64,000 nucleotides of DNA from CAZVVT01 sp964630595 (GTDB lineage Bacteria; Chlamydiota; Chlamydiia; Chlamydiales; VFKH01): the NCBI GenBank assembly GCA_964630595.1, contig CAZVVT010000001.1:310001-374000 (forward strand), given 5' to 3'. Position numbers and translations under genes: made by a program. Below the pieces are notes generated by a model, which had not been told where the DNA came from, did not search any database, and saw nothing but the letters and a program-made list of their open reading frames with translations. Shown one piece after another: positions 1 through 7,765 of the stretch (the first letter of the stretch is position 1; each line of letters begins with the position of its first letter).

Positions 1-354
1 CTTCACAAACTCGGAGGGCTGCAGCGAAATGCCAAACAAGCTGAGCCAGCGGCGCGCGCCATTGGCAATGACTCCTACTCCGGGAATCAGCACCAACACT
101 AACAGAAAAACACAAAGGGCCAGCAAACGCGGCGTCCAAGAAAGAATTTTCTTCATGCCGCAGCGATAGGCAAGCAGCCCTAAACCGAAAGCGGCAACAC
201 CAAAGAGCAGCTGCTTGAGCAAGGGTCCAAAGATGAAGCGATCTCTACCACTGTCGAGGATTTCTGCCGACGAGGTGTTAAAGACAAAGATCAGCCCAAA
301 ACACCAGATCGCAACCGCCAACCAGATGATGCTAATTGATCTTGAGTTTGTCAC
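1..354 (-). CDS. ftsW: FtsW, cell-division lipid II flippase/polymerase family (N-terminal part, runs off the window)
   Basis: Partial SEDS-family membrane protein; the first 118 codons lie in the window. Reading the minus strand from a GTG at 354-352 gives a hydrophobic N-terminus, a second membrane segment and the family motif NGARRWLSLFGISLQPSEF at the window edge, which is typical of FtsW/RodA. The GTG lies inside the end of the LysM gene (23-bp overlap), so translational coupling is likely. It is the last visible gene of the murF-mraY-murD-LysM-ftsW operon. FtsW rather than RodA is inferred from this order, which Chlamydiaceae share. The catalytic region lies beyond the window. Confidence 0.9.
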   Translation of the reverse strand, partial: MTNSRSISIIWLAVAIWCFGLIFVFNTSSAEILDSGRDRFIFGPLLKQLLFGVAAFGLGLLAYRCGMKKILSWTPRLLALCVFLLVLVLIPGVGVIANGARRWLSLFGISLQPSEFVK

Positions 355-1018
355 CGGGCTTGAGTTTCTTCGCTTTCTTCTCGTCTAAGTTGTTGAGTTT
401 GAGCAGATCCTCAACTTTCATGTTGTTTTTGGAGGCAATCGTCCAAGGATTATCTCCACTCTTCACGGTATAGCTTCCCGCAGCGCTTGCAACCGCTTTT
501 GCTGCTTTCTTCGCTTTTTTCAGCGCTTTACCGGGCACTTTGAGCACTTGACCGATCTTCAGCTTGGTCGAGCTCAAAGCGTTGAGCTGCATAATCGCAT
601 CGGTTGTGGTCTTATGAGAGCGGGCAATCTTGTCGAGTGCATCTCCCTTTTTCACCACCACTTCGCTAAACTCTCCATCCAGCGAAAGAGGCGCTTCTGC
701 GCTGGCTACCACAGACTCTTCTACTTTGGCTGCTTCTTCATTAAACGCGACGACTTCGCCAGAAACGGCGCTTGCCTGCTCGTTCCATGCGCTCAGCACT
801 TGGTCGATTTCATCCACGGGCTGGCCAGCGCTGTCGGCGCTTGTCTGCACAGCAAGGACTTGGTCACTGCTCACTTCTTGTTGTGGAGCCACCGCCACCA
901 CAGGCGCTTTTTCCACTGCGGCATTGTCCTCTTTTGACGGCATCGCTACCGCAAACAATACCAAGAGCAATCCCGCATTGACGAGGACTGCGATAATGAT
1001 CGTATCTCTTCTACTCAT
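332..1018 (-). CDS. LysM-domain membrane-anchored protein in the nlpD position
   Basis: 228 residues. An N-terminal membrane anchor (about residues 7-26) is followed by an acidic, Ala/Val-rich linker and two LysM peptidoglycan-binding modules at about 118-163 and 183-228, both with the VKxGD start. It starts with ATG overlapping the murD stop (ATGA) and precedes ftsW, the position held by nlpD in Chlamydia. NlpD proteins usually carry a LytM/M23 domain after LysM. Here the protein ends at the second LysM, so it can bind peptidoglycan but has no visible peptidase-like domain. The NlpD-like role is inferred from position and LysM content. Confidence 0.8.
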   Translation of the reverse strand: MSRRDTIIIAVLVNAGLLLVLFAVAMPSKEDNAAVEKAPVVAVAPQQEVSSDQVLAVQTSADSAGQPVDEIDQVLSAWNEQASAVSGEVVAFNEEAAKVEESVVASAEAPLSLDGEFSEVVVKKGDALDKIARSHKTTTDAIMQLNALSSTKLKIGQVLKVPGKALKKAKKAAKAVASAAGSYTVKSGDNPWTIASKNNMKVEDLLKLNNLDEKKAKKLKPGDKLKIN

Positions 1019-2322
1019 ACCCTAACCCCCAAACCTCGTGCGAACCTCTGGAATTCCTCTCCACGGTGCGCATAATCTCGAAACATATCGAAACTGGAAC
1101 ATCCCGGCGACAACAAGATGACATCTCCCTTTTCGGCCTTGCCAAAGGCGGTCTCTACCGCCTCTTGCAGAGTCGCGACCCTTTCCACAGGAAAGTGCCC
1201 CTCAAGCTCTTGTTGGATCAGGGGCGCTGCCTGCCCAATCGCAACAATGGCCTTTACTCTACCACCAAAGGCCTCTTTCCACGGAAGGTAAGAAGCGCCT
1301 TTGTGAATGCCTCCCGCGATCAAGATGACGGGGGAAGACATGGCCTCCACAGCCCTCATGGTTGCATCGAGGTTAGTCCCCTTGCTGTCGTCGTAGAACG
1401 CTACTCCCGATACCGTCGTCACATATTCGATGCGGTGCGGAGGCTTGCGAAAGGCGTTGAGCGATTCGCGGAAACCGTCTGCGTCAATCCCCATCGCATG
1501 CGCAACGACCCATGCGGCGAGCCAGTTCTCGACGTCATGTGTTTTAACACCTCGGAGAGAATCCGGTAAAGCGCGAACTTTCTTGCCAAAAGCGTGCACC
1601 AGCTCCCCGTCCCAGTAGACGTCCGCGTCCGGCTCAAACCCAAAGGTCACCACCCCCTCTTGAAAGAGGTGGGGCCATTGCCGCTTCGTCTTGGCGTTGA
1701 CCACCACCAGCCCATGTGTGATGCCCTGAATGCGCGCTTTGGCCTGAGCGTAGTCGTCCATGTTCGAGTAGCGATCGAGGTGGTCGGGCGTCACGTTTAA
1801 GAGGAGAGAATGGGACAAAACCTTGGTCTGCATCGTCTCCAGCTGGTAAGAGGAGAGCTCCACCACCAAAACCTCGCTTGGATCCTCGCAGGGGTGGGCC
1901 GTTAATGGATCTCCAATATTGCCCAGGGCGTGCGCCTCTTTCCCGTGAGCGCGCAGCAAATGCGACAAGAATAGGGTCACCGTCGTCTTGCCATTGGTGC
2001 CTGTCACCCCAATCCAGGGGCGCTTGGGCAGAAAGCGGGCGGCCAGCTCCGCCTCTCCAATAACGTCGATCCCCTTAGCGCCCTGCACGAGGGGATGGTG
2101 AAAAGGCACGCCGGGAGAAAGAACCACTAAGTCTACAGGAAGCTCATAGCTGAATTGGGTACAGAGGCGCACGCCCTTCGCAATCAATTCGCGCACGTGC
2201 GGATCGCTCTTCAGCTCTCTCTTTTCATCATAGGCGACCACCTCCCAGCCCTGTTTGAGCAGAAAAAGAGCCGCTGAGCGGCCAGAGAGTCCAAAACCGA
2301 TAACAAGAGCACGTCTTTTCAT
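1015..2322 (-). CDS. murD: MurD, UDP-N-acetylmuramoylalanine-D-glutamate ligase
   Basis: 435 residues. Adds D-Glu to UDP-MurNAc-L-Ala in the cytoplasm using ATP. It has a glycine-rich N-terminal nucleotide fold (VIGFGLSGRSA), the Mur-ligase ATP loop GVTGTNGKT, a central domain with NVTPDHLDRY, and the C-terminal region with DDSKGTN and LSPGCSSFDMF. The start at 2322 is preferred because it begins at the conserved fold and overlaps the mraY stop as ATGA; a longer in-frame start at 2376 would sit inside mraY. The 3' end overlaps the LysM gene by 4 bp. Confidence 0.96.
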   Translation of the reverse strand: MKRRALVIGFGLSGRSAALFLLKQGWEVVAYDEKRELKSDPHVRELIAKGVRLCTQFSYELPVDLVVLSPGVPFHHPLVQGAKGIDVIGEAELAARFLPKRPWIGVTGTNGKTTVTLFLSHLLRAHGKEAHALGNIGDPLTAHPCEDPSEVLVVELSSYQLETMQTKVLSHSLLLNVTPDHLDRYSNMDDYAQAKARIQGITHGLVVVNAKTKRQWPHLFQEGVVTFGFEPDADVYWDGELVHAFGKKVRALPDSLRGVKTHDVENWLAAWVVAHAMGIDADGFRESLNAFRKPPHRIEYVTTVSGVAFYDDSKGTNLDATMRAVEAMSSPVILIAGGIHKGASYLPWKEAFGGRVKAIVAIGQAAPLIQQELEGHFPVERVATLQEAVETAFGKAEKGDVILLSPGCSSFDMFRDYAHRGEEFQRFARGLGVRV

Positions 2323-3488
2323 TGAAACTTGAGGGATGCGATTCCAAAGATAGCGAAGAGGAGGGCGATGATCCAAAAGCGGACGACCACTTTTGACTCA
2401 CTCCATCCCTTGAATTCAAAATGGTGGTGCAGCGGAGCACAGGCAAAGATGCGCTTTTTATTGCGCAAACGATAGCTGGCCACCTGCAGAATCACCGAAA
2501 GCGCTTCCATCACGAAAAGGCCTGCGATGAGGACGAGAAGAAATTGACGACAGAGCAGCGCGGCGCTCACCCCGATGATGCCCCCCAAGGCAAGAGAGCC
2601 CGTGTCGCCCATAAAGACCTGTGCTGGGTGGCTGTTGTACCACAAAAAGCCGAGCGCACTGCCAGCCAAAGCACACAAGTAGATCGCGATCTCCCCGCTC
2701 CCCTCGATGTACAAAATATTGAGGAAGGAGGCGATTTCTGCGTTATTGGACAAGAAAGCAACTAGCGCTAGCGCCGAGGAGGTCATCACCAAAGCGCCCG
2801 AGGCTAAACCATCCAGACCATCGGTCAAATTCACCGCATTGGATGTCCCTGTAATGACCACCAAGAGCAGGACAAACATAGCGATCAGCCCCAAACCGCT
2901 GGCAATCCAAACAGGATCTTTGATGAAAGGTATATAAAGACGACCCATCGCCTCTGTCAGCGTCAGAACTTGGGCATGATTCTTAATGAGTGGAGCATTC
3001 CCCACCATCTCAGAAATCTGCGGAATATAAAGATACAGCCCGATCAATGCCGCAACCAACAACTGCCCCAAAAACTTACGCCTTGAAGAGAGGCCTTTGG
3101 CATTCTTGTAGCGCAGCTTGAGATAGTCATCCCATCCCCCCAAAAAGCCCAGCGAAACGGTCGTAAAGAGCAAAATCCACGTAAAGGGCGCGCTCAAATC
3201 CATGAAGAGCACAAGCGATACTACCATGGAAAGCAAAATCAGCAGCCCGCCCATCGTCGGCGTGTTCTTCTTGCTGCCGTGCAGCTTGCCCAACGTGGGG
3301 CATTCGTCCGTGCGAATGTTTTGCCCCACCTTCAGCGCACAAAGCGCGCGAATAAAAAGAGGCCCGAACCCAATCGTGAGCAGCAATGAAAGCGCCGCTG
3401 CCAGCATCATGCGCGTCGAAGTGTACCCAAATACCGCAGGAGCATGGTGGCCCGTCTCTTTCAACCACTCTAAGATCAATGGGAGCAC
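2319..3488 (-). CDS. mraY: MraY, phospho-MurNAc-pentapeptide transferase
   Basis: 389 residues, polytopic. Transfers phospho-MurNAc-pentapeptide to undecaprenyl phosphate, making lipid I. Conserved signatures are visible: KxTPTMGG near the first cytosolic loop (KKNTPTMGG), the catalytic NLTDGLDGLA loop, FMGDTGSLALGG, and the late APLHHHFE histidine motif. Length is slightly above the usual ~360, through a longer loop between the second and third conserved blocks. It sits one base after murF and overlaps murD by 4 bp, in a single minus-strand operon. Confidence 0.97.
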   Translation of the reverse strand: MLPLILEWLKETGHHAPAVFGYTSTRMMLAAALSLLLTIGFGPLFIRALCALKVGQNIRTDECPTLGKLHGSKKNTPTMGGLLILLSMVVSLVLFMDLSAPFTWILLFTTVSLGFLGGWDDYLKLRYKNAKGLSSRRKFLGQLLVAALIGLYLYIPQISEMVGNAPLIKNHAQVLTLTEAMGRLYIPFIKDPVWIASGLGLIAMFVLLLVVITGTSNAVNLTDGLDGLASGALVMTSSALALVAFLSNNAEIASFLNILYIEGSGEIAIYLCALAGSALGFLWYNSHPAQVFMGDTGSLALGGIIGVSAALLCRQFLLVLIAGLFVMEALSVILQVASYRLRNKKRIFACAPLHHHFEFKGWSESKVVVRFWIIALLFAIFGIASLKFQ

Positions 3489-3489
3489 G

Positions 3490-4677
3490 TCAAAACTCCT
3501 CTACCACGGTCCACAATTCCCACCGTTTACTGCCTTTCACTAAAACTACATCTCCCTCGCGGATTTCACAATAGAGATCTTGTTGAAGCAATTTCTTATT
3601 CTCATAAACATTACTCTTCGGCCAGTTATTACCAAGAAGAAAGAGTTTATATTGTTGAGCCACATCATAAACTGCCCGGTGTTCTGCAGGGCTCACCGTC
3701 CCCAGCTCCGTCATTTCCCCCAAAACGGCCAGGCGGCGCTTGCCTGGCGTGGCCGCCAGCACCTGCAAAGCCCCTAACATCGACGGCCTGGAGGCGTTGT
3801 AGGCGTCATTGATGAAGGTCACTCCCCTCTTCGTCACGATCTCCAGCCTCTTTCCAGGCAAAGTCAACGCTCTCGCCCTCTCTTGAATATGGCTCCAGGG
3901 CGCTCCGTAGAGCCGTGCCGCCACGGCGGCCATCAGAAAGTTATACGCGTTGTGCTCCCCTGGCAGCGTCCACGGTGTCCGCACGACCACCCGCCCTCGT
4001 TCCAGCACCTCCAAAACCCCTGCCTCAAGCCGGTGCGTGTACTCCTCGCCCACAATCTTCTTCTGCCCTGTGCACAGCTCTTGCAGATGGCCGGGCACCA
4101 CGCCCCACTGCGTCTCCGTCCGCGAAAAGATCTGTCCCTTCTCCCTCTTCAGCGCGTCAAACGAGGGGAAAAACTCGAGATGCACGGCATGACAGCCGGT
4201 CAACACGGCGATCTGTGGTGGAGCCATCTCCACCAAACGCTCCATCTCCCCCACGCCGCTGATGCCCATCTCCAGCACCGCCACTTCTTCATCCCGCAAC
4301 GACAAAAGCGACAGGGGCAAGCCGATCTGGCCATTGTAATTGCCCGGCGTCTTGAAGACCTTTGCCCAGCCCTCCAGCAGTCCCGCCACAAACTCCTTCG
4401 TTGTGGTCTTGCCCACCGAACCGGTAATGCCAATCACCGGCACCCGCAACTTCTCCGCTCCCATTTCCTGCAGCTTGCGCAGTGGATCTTCTACGCGAAT
4501 CAACTCCAAGCCATATTCGGGGCCTGCATAATCGCGTCTCACCACAGCCGCAAGCGCGCCTCTTTTCGCTACCTCTTCCAAATGCGCATGCCCATCACTT
4601 CGTGCTCCTTTCAGAGCGAAAAAGAGATGGCCTTTCTGCACATTTCGACTATCGACAGCGTACCCTGCAAACTTCAT
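3490..4677 (-). CDS. murF: MurF, UDP-MurNAc-tripeptide D-alanyl-D-alanine ligase
   Basis: 395 residues. Adds D-Ala-D-Ala to the muramyl tripeptide using ATP. Evidence: DSRNVQKGHLFFALKG at the N-terminus, the Mur-ligase loop GITGSVGKTTTKE, a central GNYNGQIGLPLS and NDAYNASRPSM. The ATG at 4677 fits the family start best, though TTG codons at 4710 and 4695 are possible. The N-terminal domain is shorter than in E. coli MurF. A TTGTTT-18-TAACAT promoter-like pair ends 8 nt before the ATG. It is the first gene of the wall operon and is divergent from rsbV. Confidence 0.95.
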   Translation of the reverse strand: MKFAGYAVDSRNVQKGHLFFALKGARSDGHAHLEEVAKRGALAAVVRRDYAGPEYGLELIRVEDPLRKLQEMGAEKLRVPVIGITGSVGKTTTKEFVAGLLEGWAKVFKTPGNYNGQIGLPLSLLSLRDEEVAVLEMGISGVGEMERLVEMAPPQIAVLTGCHAVHLEFFPSFDALKREKGQIFSRTETQWGVVPGHLQELCTGQKKIVGEEYTHRLEAGVLEVLERGRVVVRTPWTLPGEHNAYNFLMAAVAARLYGAPWSHIQERARALTLPGKRLEIVTKRGVTFINDAYNASRPSMLGALQVLAATPGKRRLAVLGEMTELGTVSPAEHRAVYDVAQQYKLFLLGNNWPKSNVYENKKLLQQDLYCEIREGDVVLVKGSKRWELWTVVEEF

Positions 4678-4766
4678 AGCGCGTGATGTTACCAAACCGC
4701 CCCCGCCCAAAACAACATCTGTGCGCTCGACATTTTGGGCCGCTCCTTTTAAGATGGGGAACCACG

Positions 4767-5099
4767 ATGGATTTCGCTAAAGAAGAGGGACCTGTCTCTC
4801 TCACATTTTCGCTCAAAGGTCGCCTTGATGCGACCAGTGCTCCTGAGCTTGACGCCAAGCTCACTGCTGTGGGCGCTCAAGAAAAACGGAGTATTGTGCT
4901 GGATTTTGCGGGCTGTGATTACATCAGTTCTGCTGGTCTCAGAGCCCTGCTGGCGGAAGCCAAGCGTAGTAAAGCGGCAATGAGAAAGTTCATCCTTTGC
5001 GGCTTATCGCCGCAAGTGGCTGAGGTCATCCGCATTTCAGGCTTCGACCGCATCTTCACTATCGCGCCGAATAAAGCTGATGCCCAGCGTCTGTTGTAA
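4767..5099 (+). CDS. STAS-domain anti-anti-sigma factor (RsbV-like)
   Basis: 110 residues, a single STAS domain. It has GRLDATSAPELDAKL, a central VLDFAGCDYISSAGLRALL (the serine pair is the usual phosphorylation site region) and a C-terminal ISGFDRIF typical of SpoIIAA/RsbV proteins. It would act in a partner-switching circuit with an RsbW-type kinase, which is not encoded here. The ATG at 4767 is chosen for its GGGGA ribosome site and domain start. A TCGACA-17-TAAGAT promoter-like pair precedes it at 4727-4755. It lies directly upstream of miaA, as in Chlamydia (CT765-CT766, from memory). Confidence 0.9.
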   Translation: MDFAKEEGPVSLTFSLKGRLDATSAPELDAKLTAVGAQEKRSIVLDFAGCDYISSAGLRALLAEAKRSKAAMRKFILCGLSPQVAEVIRISGFDRIFTIAPNKADAQRLL

Positions 5100-6060
5100 A
5101 CCCCGTCCCAAGCGCCAAAGCATCGACTCGCCCCTCTACCAGGGGCAGGTCATCATTCTTGCCGGTCCCACGGCCGTGGGAAAAACGGCCCTCTCGCTCC
5201 TCCTTGCCCAAACCCTTGCCAAGTCGGAAATCCTCTCCGCCGACTCTGCGCAGGTCTACCGCGGCATGGACATCGGCACGGCCAAGATCTCCTGGCGTGA
5301 CCGCCAGAAAACGCCCCACCATCTCATTGACATCCGCGAAATCGACGAACCGTTCAACGTTGTCGACTTCTTTGTCTGCGCAAAAACGGCCATCCAAGAG
5401 ATCTTCAAGCGCGGCGGCACCCCTATCGTGGTCGGCGGCGCCGGCTTCTACCTCCGCACCCTCTTGCAAGGCCCACCCTCAGGCCCTCCCTCCGTCCCCC
5501 TCCTCCGCCGCCAGCTCGAAGCCGAGTGCGACCGCCTCGGCACCGAAGCCATGCTCGAGCGACTCTCCTCCAAGGATCCCGAGTACGCCGCCACCATCTC
5601 GACCGGCGACAAACAAAAGATCGTCCGCGGCCTAGAGATCATTGCTCTCACCAACCAACCCGTCAGCGCTTTCTGCAAAACCTCCGAGCCTCTGCCTTGG
5701 TCTACGAAGTGCTTCTTCCTGCACAAGCCCCGCGAAACGCTCTACCAAGATGTCGAAACCCGCTGCGAGCTCATGCTTCGCGACGGTCTCATTGACGAAG
5801 TCGCCCGCTTAAAAAAGCAGGGCCTGCTCCGCAATACCTCTGCCTCTCAGTCCATTGGCTATCGCCAAACTCTCCACTTCCTCGAAACGCCCCAAACTCC
5901 CTCCGACTACGCCGAATTCCTCACCGAGTTCAAGACCGCCTCTCGCCGTCTCGTCAAACGCCAATTCACCTGGTTCCGCAACGAGCCCGACTTCACCTGG
6001 CTCAACCTCGCCGACCTCACGGACGAAGAGGCCGTCTCGAAAATTCTCCAATCGATTTAA
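5080..6060 (+). CDS. miaA: MiaA, tRNA dimethylallyltransferase
   Basis: 326 residues. Transfers dimethylallyl to A37 of tRNAs reading UNN codons. P-loop GPTAVGKT at residues 29-36, then SADSAQVYRGMDIGTAK, HHLIDI, GGAGFYLRTLL and the C-terminal QSIGYRQ and KRQFTWFR motifs, all diagnostic. The start lies 20 bp inside rsbV, so the two are probably co-transcribed and coupled. The DNA is very GC-rich (41 of 60 bases G/C in 5521-5580), in sharp contrast to the gene that follows the palindrome downstream. Confidence 0.96.
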   Translation: MPSVCCKPRPKRQSIDSPLYQGQVIILAGPTAVGKTALSLLLAQTLAKSEILSADSAQVYRGMDIGTAKISWRDRQKTPHHLIDIREIDEPFNVVDFFVCAKTAIQEIFKRGGTPIVVGGAGFYLRTLLQGPPSGPPSVPLLRRQLEAECDRLGTEAMLERLSSKDPEYAATISTGDKQKIVRGLEIIALTNQPVSAFCKTSEPLPWSTKCFFLHKPRETLYQDVETRCELMLRDGLIDEVARLKKQGLLRNTSASQSIGYRQTLHFLETPQTPSDYAEFLTEFKTASRRLVKRQFTWFRNEPDFTWLNLADLTDEEAVSKILQSI

Positions 6061-6093
6061 CCTCTCACCCTAAACGAGTTACAAAAAATCAAC

Positions 6094-6159
6094 CCGACCA
6101 AAACGCACGCCATTGCGGAATAGTCGCGACTAAAATGCAATAGCGTGCGTTTTGGTCGG
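6094..6159. repeat. Nested inverted repeat between miaA and the AT-rich island
   Basis: Perfect 17-bp inverted arms: CCGACCAAAACGCACGC at 6094-6110 and its complement at 6143-6159. Inside, after one mismatch, a further 5-bp pairing (ATTGC 6112-6116 with GCAAT 6137-6141) encloses a perfect 12-bp palindrome TAGTCGCGACTA at 6121-6132. It could be a strong terminator for miaA, although no clean T-run follows directly. It could also be a miniature palindromic element at the island boundary. No transposase is near. Confidence 0.75.
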
Positions 6160-6339
6160 ATTCATTTTGCCTCTTTTCACGATCCAGCTGATTTATTTTC
6201 GAAGCACAGGCCGCAAGTCAGCTACCACTATAACAACGCGAAAAGCAAGGTTCGCAGAATCGTTTGACAAATGTTTTATTCTTCTTCACTCTGTGGCCCT
6301 AAATTGAAGCGGTGCCTTTTATCGACTGGACAGGCCTAC

Positions 6340-7221
6340 ATGTATCTTAATCTTTTACAATCCCTTTCAAGAAAAATTGAATTTTATTTTTCTGAAATTG
6401 AGGCTGTGCACAATTTCGAATATGGGCCCGAGTTTGAGATTGCATTGTGTAAGATCTTAAAAGACCTTTTACCTAACCGATTCGGTGTCTGCAGGGGTTA
6501 CATCATTACTGGAGAAGGAAAGCAAGTTGGCGACGATATTATCGTTTACGACAGGCTGAGCTTCCCGACAATTCGAATGCTCGGAGAGGAAAATTTCTCT
6601 CAAAGAGAACAAGTTCCTATTGAAGCCGTGTATTGCTATATTGAAGCAAAACATAACCTGGAATTAGATCCAAAACAAGACAATCCGAAAAAAGACGGGA
6701 CGCTACAAACAGCGCTCCGACAAATTGACAATGTCCGATTACTGCAACGCTCAAAACGCCCCTGGGAAAAAATCAATGATGCCGTCTCTTTAGGTGCACC
6801 TTTCAAGGTCAAAATTCCAGATGGATGGCCTCAAATAAGCAACCCCTTATTGGCCTGTATTATTTCTAGAAAAACGAGTTTAAAATATGACTGGCCTGAG
6901 AAAAATTTAAGTAAGGGAGACTTGCCGAGTAGCGATGCTTGGAAAATTCTAGCGTCTGTTCAAAATCCTATGCATGCTGACCTTATCGTTGCAGGGGACA
7001 GAGTCATAGCATTACCTACCTTTACCAAGGTTCAAAAAGAATCGAAGATTGCTACATTCTTGGACCCTAACTGCAAGCTCCATGTTTTTAAAACCACCTC
7101 TAATGCGCTTGCGGTTGGTTTGTGCCAAATTCTCTGGGCCTTAAGCCGAGTCCAGCTAAACCCCATGCCGTGGGAAAATGTGATCGTTTCTGGTTTTGAC
7201 TCCCCGCTAGAACCAAGCTGA
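6340..7221 (+). CDS. DUF6602-like protein, possible nuclease-fold
   Basis: About 293 residues from the ATG at 6340; an in-frame ATG at 6271 would add 23 residues without conserved character. The segment EIALCKILKDLLPNRFGV, then GDDIIVYDRL, then a strand ending YIEAKHNLEL resembles what I remember of DUF6602 proteins. These have a GxG...DIVIYD...EVK arrangement like PD-(D/E)XK nucleases (here D..D..E-A-K). No catalytic activity is established. It is markedly AT-rich (18 of 60 bases G/C in 6361-6420) and ends 2 bp from the convergent gene at 7223, so it was probably acquired together with the Rhs tip. A TTGACA hexamer at 6264-6269 is a candidate -35. Confidence 0.6.
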   Translation: MYLNLLQSLSRKIEFYFSEIEAVHNFEYGPEFEIALCKILKDLLPNRFGVCRGYIITGEGKQVGDDIIVYDRLSFPTIRMLGEENFSQREQVPIEAVYCYIEAKHNLELDPKQDNPKKDGTLQTALRQIDNVRLLQRSKRPWEKINDAVSLGAPFKVKIPDGWPQISNPLLACIISRKTSLKYDWPEKNLSKGDLPSSDAWKILASVQNPMHADLIVAGDRVIALPTFTKVQKESKIATFLDPNCKLHVFKTTSNALAVGLCQILWALSRVQLNPMPWENVIVSGFDSPLEPS

Positions 7222-7222
7222 C

Positions 7223-7765
7223 CTACCTTTTCAAGGCCACCTGAGAATGACCCGCCTTACTTTGCTCCAACAACTTCGCCCAGGCCTCTTCGTATGTCTC
7301 AGCATGTAGTTCGACAAACTTGCCAGCTCTATCCCAATTAGAATAGCGAACTTTCCCACAAAAGACCGAAGCTATCATTACTTCCTGGCTATCGGGCATT
7401 ACATTTTTGAAATAGATCGAAACATCAATTTCCTGGGAACTCAACGGTGACTGCTTGAAAAAGCGCTTGAGCCTCAAATTGCTATTTGCTTTGCGAAGAA
7501 TGTCATCTGCCACATGAACAGCTAAGTACCGAGCTCGATCTATATTTGGTCGTTCACTGGAGTACGCACTTATACGTATAGTATTCAGCCTATCTACACA
7601 GGAAGCACCTCCACCTCCTCTACGCAATCCACAGCATTTAATAGCTTCAAACTCCGAGTCAATGATCGCATTGACTTCTTTGCGGATAAACTGTTGTATG
7701 TCGTCAATCTGATCAGACATGCACCACTGAAACATACAGACTAAAACAATGAAGATCGTGCGCAT
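7223..7765 (-). CDS. Small exported protein, candidate immunity partner of the Rhs toxin tip
   Basis: 180 residues, no family recognised. A short hydrophobic N-terminus (MRTIFIVLVCMFQWCM) looks like a signal peptide or anchor. The rest is mixed, with a GlyGlyGlyGly patch and cysteine pairs. It starts 25 bp inside the 3' end of the Rhs gene, so it is very probably translated with it. A small ORF immediately downstream of a polymorphic toxin is the usual place for an immunity gene, and an exported immunity protein would suit a toxin acting outside the cytoplasm. Assignment rests on position only. Confidence 0.55.
   Translation of the reverse strand: MRTIFIVLVCMFQWCMSDQIDDIQQFIRKEVNAIIDSEFEAIKCCGLRRGGGGASCVDRLNTIRISAYSSERPNIDRARYLAVHVADDILRKANSNLRLKRFFKQSPLSSQEIDVSIYFKNVMPDSQEVMIASVFCGKVRYSNWDRAGKFVELHAETYEEAWAKLLEQSKAGHSQVALKR

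Noticed and set aside
3883..4686. 267-codon open frame opposite murF
   Set aside because: Composition is low-complexity His/Gln/Leu-rich, a shadow of the murF reading frame.
6094..6159. Insertion sequence ends
   Set aside because: No transposase or target-site duplication is seen around the inverted repeat.
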